A DNA stretch of 64,000 nucleotides from assembly GCF_000473895.1 (NCBI RefSeq), contig NZ_ASSJ01000008.1, positions 1-64,000 on the forward strand, in the 5' to 3' direction. The notes below the pieces were generated by a model that ran no database searches, was not told the DNA's origin, and was given only the letters and a program-made list of their open reading frames with translations. Positions 36,661 to 46,438 of the stretch are shown in pieces. The position numbers were made by a program, and so were the translations under genes. How positions within the stretch are numbered: the stretch's first letter is position 1; each line of letters starts with the position of its first letter. This stretch comes from Rubidibacter lacunae KORDI 51-2 (GTDB lineage: Bacteria; Cyanobacteriota; Cyanobacteriia; Cyanobacteriales; Rubidibacteraceae).

Positions 36661-38109
36661 TTAGCGGGTAAAGTCAGAAGTCGAGACAGTCTCGGACGCA
36701 GCTACCTCAGTTTCCCTTGCGAGAGCTGGCGGTGAGGCTGCACTGGCGACTTCGTTCAAAGGTAGGAAGATCGTCAAGACCTCACCGGCGTCTGGATGGT
36801 GGCGAACTGTTAGCTTGCCCCCGATTATCTGGAACAAGTGCTTGGTTGCATCCAAGTTGAGGCTCAACCCGCCCGTCTCCGGACGCAGCAGCAGCACGCG
36901 TCCCAAAAGTTTAGGTGACGGCTGAGCCTCGCCTGTGCGCGCGAGCATGCAGCCTCCTTTGGCGCGGACCTGGAGCTTGAGGCGATCGCCGGCAGTTGTC
37001 ACGCGCACCTGGACCTGCGCGCCAATTGGAATACCCGAGGTGAAGCAGTCCATCAACCCGGTCAGAATGCGATCGAGCAAAGCCGGGTCGCTGACGACTG
37101 CCGGGAGCGTCTCAGGCAACGCTACGCTAAGCGCGACGTTGCGCCGCCGTGCTTGCTGCTGCCAGTGGGGAATGCTCTGCTGTAAGACACGCTCCAAGGC
37201 AACAGGTGCCAAGCGGACCTTCGCCGGCCGCGACCGATCGCGGTGCGACTTGCTGTCTAGCTCCATTACCTGGAAAATCAACTCCATGCGCTCGATCTGC
37301 GCGGTACATTCGCGGTCGATCGCCTGCAGTCGCTTGGCTATGCCTGCGTCGAGTTCCGCTCGCTTGAGTGCGGAGCGCGCCAAGATCCGAATGGTTGCCA
37401 GCGGCGTTCGCACTTCGTGAGTGAATGCTTGGAGCAGTTCCAGCTCGCGCGATGTTGCGGGCATTGTCGGTCGCTCAGGTACCGCATCATCAGAGGGCAG
37501 TGCTTGCAAAATCCGGCGTGCGAACTGCGTCACGAGGCGGTAATCCGGTTGCGGTTGCGGCTGTGCCGCCCAAGCTGCTGACAGTGCGGCCGCTCGTTCC
37601 GGACAAGCAGCCGCGACGCGCGGCTGCAAGTTGGCCCATGCGACCCGTGCAGCTTCCGGTGCAAACGAAAATTGAAACGCGATCGCGCCCGTTGCCGTCA
37701 GTCCCAGAGCGAGGGTCAGACAGAAGCGATCGCAGATAACGAGCCCGAAGCACTCGGCTCCCAGCGGATCGCCCGGTGCTAGTGGTAGCGCGATCGCCCG
37801 GTGCCCGGCTGGAACAGTTGTGGCTCCCGGCAGCTGTCGGCGCTGCATGTCGGCTGGTACGAAAGCCGCCGCGTGCCAGGTCGGTCCGAGCACTTCTGTA
37901 GCTAGTAACGGAGACGGCCCCGACAACACGACTCCCGATGTTGCCGACTCTGCGATCAGCTGCCCGAGAGCAACCACGGCTGCCGTCCATTCGCGGTACG
38001 CGCGGCGAGCTGCTGCCAGCTCGGATGCATCTGCTGGCATACCTGCAACTGCATCGCTATCTGTCTGCGCGATCGCTTCAATGACGGTTGGTAGCCACCC
38101 CGCTTGCAC
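36661..38109 (-). CDS. Sensor histidine kinase with degenerate ATP-binding domain
   Basis: The GTG start at 38107-38109 follows a good GGGGAG site and gives 482 residues. The N-terminal 200 residues have no membrane span and resemble a GAF-like or DICT-type sensor region. The HisKA box is ELLQAFTHEVRTPLATIRIL (His about residue 237). The HATPase region retains the G2-like stretch GGLSLNLDATKHLFQIIGGK and GEVLTIFLPL but lacks a convincing N box (DRILTGLMDCFTSG in place of Asn-containing helix) and the DxGxG G1 motif. It could be a catalytically weak or scaffold-type kinase. No response regulator is adjacent. Confidence 0.85.
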   Translation of the reverse strand: MQAGWLPTVIEAIAQTDSDAVAGMPADASELAAARRAYREWTAAVVALGQLIAESATSGVVLSGPSPLLATEVLGPTWHAAAFVPADMQRRQLPGATTVPAGHRAIALPLAPGDPLGAECFGLVICDRFCLTLALGLTATGAIAFQFSFAPEAARVAWANLQPRVAAACPERAAALSAAWAAQPQPQPDYRLVTQFARRILQALPSDDAVPERPTMPATSRELELLQAFTHEVRTPLATIRILARSALKRAELDAGIAKRLQAIDRECTAQIERMELIFQVMELDSKSHRDRSRPAKVRLAPVALERVLQQSIPHWQQQARRRNVALSVALPETLPAVVSDPALLDRILTGLMDCFTSGIPIGAQVQVRVTTAGDRLKLQVRAKGGCMLARTGEAQPSPKLLGRVLLLRPETGGLSLNLDATKHLFQIIGGKLTVRHHPDAGEVLTIFLPLNEVASAASPPALARETEVAASETVSTSDFTR

Positions 38110-38577
38110 CGTTTTCTCTCCCCTGACCGTTGCAAATTGACGAAATTCTTTGAATTAAATAGATACTAACGACCCATCGGTAGATTCCCAAGGTGCAGAA
38201 CCGAACCCGTGTGGTCGAGATCGCCTCCGACTCCCAGTTGTGACGCCGAGCCTTACGCAACCGCAGACAAGGAACATCCCAGCGCGCTGGTAAAATCACC
38301 CTGGACGTACCATTTGGCAAGCACCAACTCAATTGGCGCAACTGGGGCGAGTATCAGGTGCGTTACCAAACATAGGTAGCGCCTGCCCGAGTGGTAGAAA
38401 CCCCCTTGATGAAGGGAACCCGCACCTGCCCAGCGATTACAGCCTCACGGGGGGGCATATTTAGGAACGTCTAAGTCTCGACAGTCGATCGGTCCTTATT
38501 AAAAGCAAGTAGATGTACTTGAACCAAAACTCATACTTGAACCAAATTTCCCCGTGGTGTGGAATCACCAGATGCAT
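38110..38577. other. Divergent intergenic region of histidine kinase and pyrF
   Basis: I find no supported gene in these 468 nt. A G-rich run (GGGGGG near 38450) and AT-richer DNA at 38490-38545 are the only visible features. The latter may hold the pyrF promoter. Confidence 0.35.
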
Positions 38578-39300
38578 ATGGCAAACCTAAGGCAATTGGC
38601 CGTGCCTGCTGCCGACCGTCTCATCGTGCCCCTTGACGTTCCGACCCTCGACGCGGCGATGGGCTGGGTCGAGCGCTTGCCGGATGTAACGTTTTGGAAG
38701 GTAGGGCTGGAGCTGTTTGTCGGTGCGGGTCCGCGCGTGCTAACTGAGTTGCGACAGCGACAAAAGCAGATTTTCCTCGACCTCAAACTGCACGATATTC
38801 CTAATACGGTGGCAGGGGCCTGTCGCGCAGTCGACGCGGTCGAGCTCATGACCGTGCATGCGGCAGGCGGCATGCAGATGTTGCAGGCAGCAGTGGCAGC
38901 TTTCGGGGATCGCGGCGATCGCCCGCGGCTGCTGGCAGTATCCGTGCTGACGAGTCTGGACGCGCGCGCACTAGCCTTTGAATTGCGGGTGCCGCTGGAG
39001 CTACCAGACTACGCACTGCAGATGGCTTTGCTGGCGAGAGATGCAGGCATTGACGGTGCCGTATGTTCGCCGCGCGAAGTCGCACAGTTGCGCGAGGTTT
39101 GCGGGAAGGATTTTTTACTCGTTTGTCCGGGCGTTCGGCCGCGCGGCAGTAACATCGGCGACCAACGACGCGTAATGACTCCTGCCGAGGCGATTCGCGC
39201 AGGGGCAGACTATCTGGTGATCGGGCGGCCGATCGTGGCTGCGCCCGATCCGGTAGCGGCGTGGCAGCAAGTTTGTGCGGAGGTGGACGCCGCACTATGA
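38578..39300 (+). CDS. pyrF: Orotidine 5'-phosphate decarboxylase
   Basis: PyrF makes UMP from OMP, the last step of pyrimidine synthesis. The ATG at 38578 gives 240 residues (MANLRQLAVPAADRLIVPLD). ATGs 6 and 24 nt upstream are possible. The TIM-barrel catalytic motif is FLDLKLHDIPNTVAGACRAV. The phosphate-binding C-terminal segment is YLVIGRPIVAAPDPVAAW, preceded by CPGVRP. The stop overlaps the next gene's start by four bases, so three genes (pyrF, hypothetical, methyltransferase) form one translationally coupled unit. Confidence 0.97.
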   Translation: MANLRQLAVPAADRLIVPLDVPTLDAAMGWVERLPDVTFWKVGLELFVGAGPRVLTELRQRQKQIFLDLKLHDIPNTVAGACRAVDAVELMTVHAAGGMQMLQAAVAAFGDRGDRPRLLAVSVLTSLDARALAFELRVPLELPDYALQMALLARDAGIDGAVCSPREVAQLREVCGKDFLLVCPGVRPRGSNIGDQRRVMTPAEAIRAGADYLVIGRPIVAAPDPVAAWQQVCAEVDAAL

Positions 39301-39974
39301 GTTGCTCCCCCCACTGGGTGTTCGTTCGGTCTTTGCTGGGGCCGGTAACGCAGTTATTTTGCTGGCGGTCGTTTGGGCTGGTGTGGAGTGGAGCGATCGC
39401 GTTCTGGCTAATTTTAAATGTGCCTGCCCGCAGCCAGGAGACAGTTTCGTCGATCGCGCCGCCGATTGCTTGTCCTCATGCAATCGAACCGCTAATGGTG
39501 CTGCTATTGCGCGACTACCCCAACTATGCCAATCGCGCGATCGCGCGATCGCGCTTGGCGAATGACGAGTTCGACTTCCACGTGGTTGCGGCCGGCCGTC
39601 TGGAATTCGAGCCGCTGCCCTTGAGTGCGGACGGGGGGGAAACTGATATCTTCGGGCGCGATCGTGGTGTGGTGCAGGTGTTCTTTACGACGTTGGAGCG
39701 CAGCTACCAGAATTATGCTGTTGTATCTACTCAGCAGTATCACTGGTTGTTGTTGACACCGAGCGGGGGCGGCTGGCGCTTGGTAATGGCATTCACGCGT
39801 TTGGGGGGAAAGACGGCCGATGGGGCGAGCTTGCCCCAACCGCCATTGAATACTACCGACAGAATTGTCGGGCAGGTGGTGAAAACTTGGTTGCACGACT
39901 GCCGTAACGGCAGGATCCGCGCTGATTTGTCGGAGGCGGCGCGCGCGACCATTCGTCAGGAGGCTCCGTTCTGA
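39297..39974 (+). CDS. Hypothetical exported or membrane-anchored protein
   Basis: The ATG at 39297 overlaps the pyrF stop (ATGA) and gives 225 residues. An N-terminal hydrophobic segment (SFGLVWSGAIAFWLILNVPA, about 26-45) looks like a signal peptide ending ARSQE. The mature part has FFTTLERSYQNYAVVSTQQY, HWLLLTPSGGGWRLVMAFT and a Cys near each end. It resembles secreted cyanobacterial proteins of unknown function. Its stop overlaps the start of the methyltransferase (TGATG). Confidence 0.75.
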   Translation: MSCSPHWVFVRSLLGPVTQLFCWRSFGLVWSGAIAFWLILNVPARSQETVSSIAPPIACPHAIEPLMVLLLRDYPNYANRAIARSRLANDEFDFHVVAAGRLEFEPLPLSADGGETDIFGRDRGVVQVFFTTLERSYQNYAVVSTQQYHWLLLTPSGGGWRLVMAFTRLGGKTADGASLPQPPLNTTDRIVGQVVKTWLHDCRNGRIRADLSEAARATIRQEAPF

Positions 39975-40597
39975 TGCGCGAACTGTATTCGCGCGTGTTG
40001 TTTCCGCGCTTGCTCGATTGGGTCATGTCGGCCGAGGCGATGGCGGTCCGCCGCCGTCAGTTGCTAGCTGCCGTGGAGGGCAACGTTCTGGAGATCGGCT
40101 GCGGGACGGGACTGAACTTTGCGTTCTACCCGCCCAGCGTCCGCACGCTCGTGGCCACCGACCCGAATCCGGGCATGATGGCACGGGCGCGGGAGCGCGC
40201 CGCGGCGGCACCGATCGCAATCGCCTTGGAAACTGCCGATGCCCAGGAGCTCCCTTTTGCGGATGGGACGTATGACTGCGCGGTTAGCACTTGGACTCTG
40301 TGTAGTATTCCATCCGTGGAACGCTCGCTGCAGGAAATTCGCAGAGTGCTCAAACCAAGCGGACGGTTGTTTTTTGTGGAACACGGTCTGTGTCCCGAGC
40401 CGAACCTCAGCGTTTGGCAGCGGCGGCTGACGCCAATTCAGAAGCGCATTGCTGATGGCTGCCACCTCGATCGTGCGATCGACCGCCTCATTGCAGCAGA
40501 GTTTGCCATGGAGCAGTTGGAGAATTCTTACCTCGAGGATACTGCGAAGTTCGCCGGCTACCTCTATCAGGGAGTCGCGATCGCGCCCGCTACCTAG
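39974..40597 (+). CDS. Class I SAM-dependent methyltransferase
   Basis: This 207-residue enzyme has SAM motif I in VLEIGCGTGLNFAFYP, motif II TDPNPGMMARAR and LPFADGTYDCAVSTWTLCSI, and a post-motif LKPSGRLFFVEHG. This layout is close to UbiE-like and phospholipid-type methyltransferases. The C-terminal half is helical. The substrate is unknown. It is coupled with pyrF and the exported protein by overlapping codons. Confidence 0.85.
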   Translation: MRELYSRVLFPRLLDWVMSAEAMAVRRRQLLAAVEGNVLEIGCGTGLNFAFYPPSVRTLVATDPNPGMMARARERAAAAPIAIALETADAQELPFADGTYDCAVSTWTLCSIPSVERSLQEIRRVLKPSGRLFFVEHGLCPEPNLSVWQRRLTPIQKRIADGCHLDRAIDRLIAAEFAMEQLENSYLEDTAKFAGYLYQGVAIAPAT

Positions 40598-41029
40598 TAA
40601 GTGGCTCAGTTCGCTGAGGGCGATCGCCACGAGCAGCAGTTCGAGTGAAAATTCGAGCGAAAATCAACGTAGTTCGCTCTCGCTCTCCATGCCCGACCCC
40701 ATTCTAGACTTCAACACTGGTTGGGAAGAGGCGATCGACTCCTTCCTGTCCAACCTGCTTGCCTTTGCCTTTCTCGAGTGCGATGGGCGATTGACTTGAA
40801 CCCACACCACCAATCCCTCAACAACGAACTCCAGCAACTGGAACGCGACACGTCGACAAACTGTTTCAGTTGTATGTGCTCGGTTGGGCGATCGCCCAGA
40901 TACACCTCCACGGTAACCCTGAAGTGTGATCTCGTGCTGGGTTAGGAGCAGAGCAAAGTAAGTGTTCTGCGTCACCCTCACCCTCACTTTGCAGGATTGC
41001 CACTAGATGATTCTGCTTACCTATCTTCG
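40598..41029. other. Intergenic region between methyltransferase and large hypothetical
   Basis: Several frames of 70-110 codons cross these 432 nt but none has a start signal or recognisable motif. The two flanking genes are convergent, so both transcripts end here. No strong terminator was found. Confidence 0.3.
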
Positions 41030-43138
41030 TCAAAACAAATCCGACATCAGCGGTGGAATTGCAATACAGTCGAGCGTGGTGCGTTGACTTTCCTGCAGGG
41101 AATTGGCGTCGATCGCGATTGTCTCAAAGCGCACGGCGTGGGTGCCGATGGGTACCGTCAGGTAAGTTGTTGCTACCAGGCGATCCCCGTCGGGCGCGAA
41201 ATCGACAAGAGCGCGCGGACCGTCAAGGATCTTCCGCGTGTGGCGGTCTTTCATCCACAGCTTGACGTAGATGCCAGCGGCAGCGGTGGGTAAGGCTACG
41301 CGCAAGGTCAGAGCTCGACCGCAGGGCAGTTCCAAAGAATCGAGCTCGATTGCCGGAAGCGGAACGGGTTCGGCCGGCTCTTGCGGCGGCGTTGTACTCG
41401 TCGCGACGAACTCCGCTGGTAAATGGCGCGCTGGAGATTCTGCCTGGGCGTCGACCCAATTCACTTGCAGGTCGGGCTGCTCTTCCCAAAACGGTCCCGG
41501 AGCGCGATCGCCTGCCGGTACTGCAATGGCCGGTCCGCAATCGTTATCGTGGCTGCCGTTGCCATCCCAGCCGTTCCCGGAGCCGTTACTGCTGATGTGA
41601 GGATTGTTGCCATGAGGATTGTTGACATGGCCGTGCCCGTTGCGGCGATCGTCGGGTCGATCGGAGTTGCCATGAGTAGCATGGCGATCGCCCGGTAGCG
41701 CAGGCAGTTGCGGGGTGTGGGTGACGTAGCGCCCCGCGCCAGGACTCAAGCGCGGAGGCATAACCGACGAGGTAAAGGAAGGCAAGGGTGACGCGATCGC
41801 TTCGGCCAAGCGCGCAGCAAAAGTACTGGGATTTGCAGCGGCATCGGGTGATGCCAGAACGGCATCGACTAACGCCTCAAAATCGACGCTGACCGTGAAG
41901 GCTTGGCGAGCCAGCGTCGCCGCCGATAAAGACTCGGTTGCAGGCGGGCGGCGTTCGGACTGTTCCAGACGCTGCTCTAGAAACACCTCGCCCAACAGCA
42001 AGTGAGTGGTGCAGTCGGGCGGAATGGGTAGCGTCTGTCCGAACTCTGCCGGGAGCAATCGCGAGTGCAGGTCGAGCGCGATCGTGTAAACGGTCTGGGC
42101 GGTCTGCGAATCCCACAAGCGCACGCGAAGGTATAAATCCGGCAACATGGCTTGCAGGCGATCGGCAGCCAGTGGGTCTGTCGCTTCGATGCGACCGCAC
42201 AAAAGCAGTGGTTGTCCGTGCCTACCGGTAAAGGTCTCGGCAGCCAGAACGATCCGCCAGTCCGGACTGCTGGGTGCATACAGCTCCGGTTTGAAGTTCG
42301 GGTCGTCGGGCATGCCGTCCTGGGTCTCGTCAGCAACCAGCGGCTCGATCGCGTCATCGAGCAGAGCGTCAATGGTGGTGTGTAGGTGCGATCGCAGATC
42401 GCTGATATCTTGCGGAGCAAAGTCTTCCAGCACCGACCGATCCGGTTCCGACGGCGGCGCAGAATGAGGATCGGAATCGGGAACGTCCGGCGCGAGCAAT
42501 AGGTCCCCGACTGGGGCAACGCGCTTTGCTTCAGCAAGCTCGGGTACGGTTTCGATGAAGAAGGCCTCGTCAGCGTCGTCGGCAACACACTCGAAAACCT
42601 CAGACGGGTCAGCGGAGCTGCCGGACGGAGCCGCTGCGGTGCGATCCCCGAACTCGCCGGGGGCTTCGCGAGTAAGCATGTGGTCGGCCTCATCGCCAGG
42701 ATCGCCAGCAGAGCGACCAACCAGGTCGGGAAGCGTTGTCGGAACGCTACCGAAGCTGGGTGGAGGCGGGGCAGACCCGCGTTCTGGTTCGACACTCCAA
42801 GCGAGCGATCGCGTCCAACCTTCTCCCAGCAGCTCGGCCAGAACGTCGCCCCGACAGACCAATTCCCATTCACCGGGCAACAAGTCTGTATCCGGCATCA
42901 GCAGAGCCAACCCGTCCGCACTGGAGCGACAGCGTTGGGACTCGAATAGATAACCGGCTCCGCTGCCGCTGGACTCAGCCGCCGAGCAAAACGTCATCCG
43001 CACGTCCACGTCCTGATTCGGTCGCGTGCGAGCGGCGATCGCGTATGTGCCGGAAGACAGGATCCTGTCGAGCGGGAACGGTCGCCAGTTGGGGTCGCCG
43101 GCGCTGCGGATGAGGACTTCCCAAGGTATGGCTGTCAT
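41030..43138 (-). CDS. Large cyanobacterial hypothetical protein
   Basis: This 702-residue protein starts at ATG 43136-43138. Three ordered parts are visible. The N-terminal domain (about 1-120) holds ipWEVLIRSAGDPNWRPFPL. A long acidic Asp/Pro-rich linker follows. The middle domain (about 290-410) holds SPDWRIVLAAETFTGRHGQP and LYLRVRLWDSQTAQTVYTI. A His/Asn/Gly-rich linker comes next (about 495-550). The C-terminal domain (about 590-702) holds LTLRVALPTAAAGIYVKLWM and AVRFETIAIDANS. Repeated beta-rich modules with WxxxDxxT-like phrases suggest related folds. No signal peptide or membrane span is evident. Function unknown. It is transcribed after hisS on the same strand, 119 nt apart. Confidence 0.8.
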   Translation of the reverse strand: MTAIPWEVLIRSAGDPNWRPFPLDRILSSGTYAIAARTRPNQDVDVRMTFCSAAESSGSGAGYLFESQRCRSSADGLALLMPDTDLLPGEWELVCRGDVLAELLGEGWTRSLAWSVEPERGSAPPPPSFGSVPTTLPDLVGRSAGDPGDEADHMLTREAPGEFGDRTAAAPSGSSADPSEVFECVADDADEAFFIETVPELAEAKRVAPVGDLLLAPDVPDSDPHSAPPSEPDRSVLEDFAPQDISDLRSHLHTTIDALLDDAIEPLVADETQDGMPDDPNFKPELYAPSSPDWRIVLAAETFTGRHGQPLLLCGRIEATDPLAADRLQAMLPDLYLRVRLWDSQTAQTVYTIALDLHSRLLPAEFGQTLPIPPDCTTHLLLGEVFLEQRLEQSERRPPATESLSAATLARQAFTVSVDFEALVDAVLASPDAAANPSTFAARLAEAIASPLPSFTSSVMPPRLSPGAGRYVTHTPQLPALPGDRHATHGNSDRPDDRRNGHGHVNNPHGNNPHISSNGSGNGWDGNGSHDNDCGPAIAVPAGDRAPGPFWEEQPDLQVNWVDAQAESPARHLPAEFVATSTTPPQEPAEPVPLPAIELDSLELPCGRALTLRVALPTAAAGIYVKLWMKDRHTRKILDGPRALVDFAPDGDRLVATTYLTVPIGTHAVRFETIAIDANSLQESQRTTLDCIAIPPLMSDLF

Positions 43139-43257
43139 GTCGCATGCGGGGGTGGAGGATGCCGATCCCGTCAGAGATACGGCAGGGGTCGAGTCGGGTA
43201 AGTTGCTGCTGAACGCGCTCGCAACGTACCCAATTAAACCCCAAAGAAAGAAATAGT

Positions 43258-44538
43258 CTATTGGTGGCGCAGACTATTCAGGCGCGCATGCAGTTCCGCA
43301 GTTGTTGCGAGAAGTTGCGCCTGGGGGAGGGTGGTTTGTTCCTGGACGGGCAACCACTTGAGCTTGAGGGTATCGGTGGCAGCTTCTTCCTCTCCGAGCA
43401 CCAAACAACCGATCGCTCCGCTACGATCCGCGCGCTTGAACTGCTTGGCAAAGCCACTGCCGCTAAGGTCGAGTTCCACGGCAAAGCCCGCATGACGGAG
43501 CTTCTGCGCTAGCACTAACGCTTGAGCTTCAGCGCGGTCGCCGCGCGAGACCACGTAGAGATCGGGGGCGATCGCGGGTGGGGGAGTTAGCTCTTGTAAG
43601 AGCAAAACCAAACGCTCGATCCCGATTGCCCACCCAACGGCTGGGGTAACAGGTCCGCCCAGTTGTTCGATCAGTCCGTTGTAGCGACCGCCGCCGCACA
43701 CGGTTGCCTGCGCGCCGAGGTCGTCGGATTGGATTTCGAAAGCGGTGTGGGTGTAATAGTCCAATCCGCGGACCAAGCAGGGGTCGAGCGCGAAGTCGAT
43801 GCCGAGGTCGCTCAATTGCTGTTGCACGGCCGTAAAGTGCGCCTGGGACTCCGAACCAAGCGCGTCGAGAATGCTGGGCGCATCGGCCACGATCGCGCGC
43901 GTGCGCTCGTCCTTGCTGTCGAGAATCCGCAGCGGGTTGCGCTCTAGGCGACCTTGCGAGTCGGCGTCGAGGTCGGCTTTGTAAGGCGTCAGGTACTCGA
44001 TCAAGGCTCTGCGGTAGCGCTGCCGGTCTGCAGCATCGCCGACGGAGTTGAGCTGCAGGCGCAGGCGCTGCAAACCGAGGGCTCGGAGGATATCGGTGGC
44101 GATCGCGATCGTCTCGACATCGGCACGGGGTGCAGCGCAGCCGATGAGCTCGAGTCCGAGTTGGTGGAACTGGCGCTGGCGCCCGGCTTGCGGGCGTTCG
44201 TAGCGAAACATTGCACCGCCGTACCACAGCCGCTGCGTGCCCCGAGCGTGCAATCCGTGCTCGATGAAGGCGCGGGCGATGCCGGCCGTGCCTTCGGGGC
44301 GCAGGGTCACCGATCGATCGCCGCGATCGCGAAAGGTGTACATTTCTTTGCCGACCACGTCAGTGGCTTCGCCGATGCCACGTGCGAACAGTTCGGTTTG
44401 CTCGAACAGTGGCGATCGCACCTCCCGGTATGCCGCTCGATCGAGAACCCCCCGCGCGATTGCTTCCACCCGCTGCCAGTACGCCACTTCTTCGGGCAAA
44501 ATATCCCGCGTGCCTCGCAGAGCCTGAATCGCCCCCAT
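43258..44538 (-). CDS. hisS: Histidyl-tRNA synthetase
   Basis: HisRS charges tRNA-His. The ATG at 44536-44538 gives 426 residues ([15 protein letters not shown]). Class II motif 1 lies near [19 protein letters not shown], motif 2 is [20 protein letters not shown], and the HisA motifs are [15 protein letters not shown] and [15 protein letters not shown]. The anticodon-binding domain (about 325-410) follows and ends in a short tail. Ordinary length. Confidence 0.98.
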   Translation of the reverse strand: MGAIQALRGTRDILPEEVAYWQRVEAIARGVLDRAAYREVRSPLFEQTELFARGIGEATDVVGKEMYTFRDRGDRSVTLRPEGTAGIARAFIEHGLHARGTQRLWYGGAMFRYERPQAGRQRQFHQLGLELIGCAAPRADVETIAIATDILRALGLQRLRLQLNSVGDAADRQRYRRALIEYLTPYKADLDADSQGRLERNPLRILDSKDERTRAIVADAPSILDALGSESQAHFTAVQQQLSDLGIDFALDPCLVRGLDYYTHTAFEIQSDDLGAQATVCGGGRYNGLIEQLGGPVTPAVGWAIGIERLVLLLQELTPPPAIAPDLYVVSRGDRAEAQALVLAQKLRHAGFAVELDLSGSGFAKQFKRADRSGAIGCLVLGEEEAATDTLKLKWLPVQEQTTLPQAQLLATTAELHARLNSLRHQ

Positions 44539-44721
44539 ACCTGTAAAATCCCGCAATGGAACCTAACCAGCCTAACAAAGGGGCATTTGCCCGCGATCGC
44601 CCGCTCGTCCCTACGGTACTAACATCGGCATGCATCACCACGCGAGCATCTTGCCCGGAGTGCTCCCGCCGCCTAAACTAACCCAGATACTTCTCCGATA
44701 CTTCGTTGTCGTCATCCGATG

Positions 44722-45303
44722 CTACGTTGTCTGCGGATGCGGTGCTGTCGACTTGGTTGCCCCCATCTCGGGGTCGCGCGTCCACTCGCAATAGTCGCGC
44801 ACCAGCTGCGTCAAGATTCGCTGCTTAATTCGCTGCAGCACGCTCTTGAGCAATCCGTTGCCTGTTGTCTCCACTAGTCCGCGCGGCATCAACCACAGCG
44901 GCGGCGGTAGCTCCACATCCACGATCAACTCCGCGCGCCCGCGTAAGACCGTTTTGCTCTCCGCTGTCCCTGGCACTAGTTTGCCGCGCAATTGCAGCGC
45001 AAAGCGATTGTTGATGTAGTCGTTACCGACGATCTTCGATTCCTCCGAGCGTACCCACACCGTTCCATCTGTTCCTGCGGTTACGCTCAGAATTGCCATC
45101 GGCTGAAAGTGATAGAGGTCGAGAAAATCGACCGGACGCAACCGCAACTGGAACCGCTCTCGCCCCAACACCTGTATGAGCTTCGGGTTCGCGATCGCCC
45201 GGACCAGGCGCTGCGGTTGACGCAGGTAGTGACAGATCGGCACCTGCTCGTTGGTGATGGTTAGCTCGACGGATTCGACTGCAGCAAACCGGGTCGTTTT
45301 CAT
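44722..45303 (-). CDS. DUF1997 family protein
   Basis: This 193-residue protein is widespread in cyanobacteria and plastids. The ATG at 45301-45303 gives MKTTRFAAVESVELTI, followed by PICHYLRQPQRLVRAIANP, NDYINNRFALQLRGKL and the diagnostic DVELPPPLWLMPRGLVETTG with NGLLKSVLQRIKQRI. The fold is expected to be soluble and START/polyketide-cyclase-like. Function unproven. Divergent from pheA. Confidence 0.88.
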   Translation of the reverse strand: MKTTRFAAVESVELTITNEQVPICHYLRQPQRLVRAIANPKLIQVLGRERFQLRLRPVDFLDLYHFQPMAILSVTAGTDGTVWVRSEESKIVGNDYINNRFALQLRGKLVPGTAESKTVLRGRAELIVDVELPPPLWLMPRGLVETTGNGLLKSVLQRIKQRILTQLVRDYCEWTRDPEMGATKSTAPHPQTT

Positions 45304-45512
45304 ATAAAGTAAAGTTTCTTTAGGGTCATATTGACTTGTGCCAACTTTTCCCGGTCTCGGGAGCATTACCACCTTGAGGTTGGAAATTCTCGTCATTCCA
45401 AAGCCAAAGGGTGAAGAAATCGACTCTACTATATTTATTAAGCATACGTTGCCGCGGCCTTGCTCTGCAGGACAACGAGCTGTATTTCCTCACCTGTCAA
45501 GGCCCGTGGATT

Positions 45513-46382
45513 ATGGTCGCGATCGCTTACCTCGGACCGCCCGGCACCTATGCCGAAATAGCGGCCCTGACCTACCAAAGCTGGTTGGCTGACGTCCGCC
45601 ACTGCACGGCAATCCTAAAGCCTTATCCGAGCATTGCGCAGTCGCTACAGGCAGTAGCTGACAGTAAGGTCGATTGCGCGGTCGTCCCAGTCGAGAACTC
45701 CACCGAAGGCAGTGTCACCGTCACGCTCGACATGCTCTGGCAGCTCGATAGATTGCAAATTCAGCACGCGATCGTGTTGCCTATTGCCCACGCCCTGCTC
45801 TCGTACAGCACCTCCCTGTCCGACGTCCGCGTCGTCTACTCGCACCCTCAAGCCCTCGCCCAATGCCAGCACTGGCTGGAAATATCTTTACCTCAGGCGC
45901 GCTTAATCCCGACGGCTTCCACCATCGAAGCCGTCAGTCACTTGCGCGATGACTCGAGCTCTAGCGCGATCTCCTCTGTCCGCGCTGCCGAGCTCCACGA
46001 GCTGCCCATTCTCGCCCGAGGTATCAATGACTATCCCGACAATTGCACTCGGTTCTGGGCCGTGTCGCGCGCGCCAAGCCGAACGGGCAGGCTCCTATCG
46101 CTTGCATTCATCACACCCGATCGCCCGGGTTCTTTAGTCGCACCGCTTGCCGTTTTTGCAGAGCGCGGTCTCAACCTCACCCGCATCGAGTCGCGCCCGA
46201 CCAAACGATCCCTGGGCGAATACCTCTTCTTCGTCGATCTCGAAGGTGATATGCAGGATACAAGCGTCCGCGCCGCGCTCAACGCATTGCCGGTCCATAC
46301 GGAAGTGCTCAAAATCTTCGGCAACTACGATTTGCTGCCAACCGGATCGACGCGATATACCTGCTCTATCCAGACCTGCTAG
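45513..46382 (+). CDS. pheA: Prephenate dehydratase
   Basis: PheA makes phenylpyruvate for phenylalanine. The ATG at 45513 gives 289 residues (MVAIAYLGPPGTYAEIAALT). The frame extends upstream without PheA-like residues. The catalytic domain contains CAVVPVENSTEGSVTVTLDM and the TRFWAVSR motif. The C-terminal ACT domain (about 195-280) contains RPGSLVAPLAVFAERGLN and the feedback ESRPTKRSLGEY motif, so allosteric inhibition by phenylalanine is expected. There is no chorismate mutase fusion. Confidence 0.97.
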   Translation: MVAIAYLGPPGTYAEIAALTYQSWLADVRHCTAILKPYPSIAQSLQAVADSKVDCAVVPVENSTEGSVTVTLDMLWQLDRLQIQHAIVLPIAHALLSYSTSLSDVRVVYSHPQALAQCQHWLEISLPQARLIPTASTIEAVSHLRDDSSSSAISSVRAAELHELPILARGINDYPDNCTRFWAVSRAPSRTGRLLSLAFITPDRPGSLVAPLAVFAERGLNLTRIESRPTKRSLGEYLFFVDLEGDMQDTSVRAALNALPVHTEVLKIFGNYDLLPTGSTRYTCSIQTC

Positions 46383-46438
46383 CAGCTCGAACTGGTTGAC
46401 CACCGCCGTCCGTAAAGTGAGAGAGCAAGCGGAAAAGC

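Noticed and set aside
38378-38440. Possible tRNA-like sequence with GAGTGGTAGA
   Set aside because: Lacks a TpsiC arm (no GTTCGA-type element) and acceptor stem pairing, so not a tRNA.
40664-40987. Minus-strand 107-codon frame between methyltransferase and hypothetical gene
   Set aside because: No start signal, no motif, composition of random GC-rich DNA.
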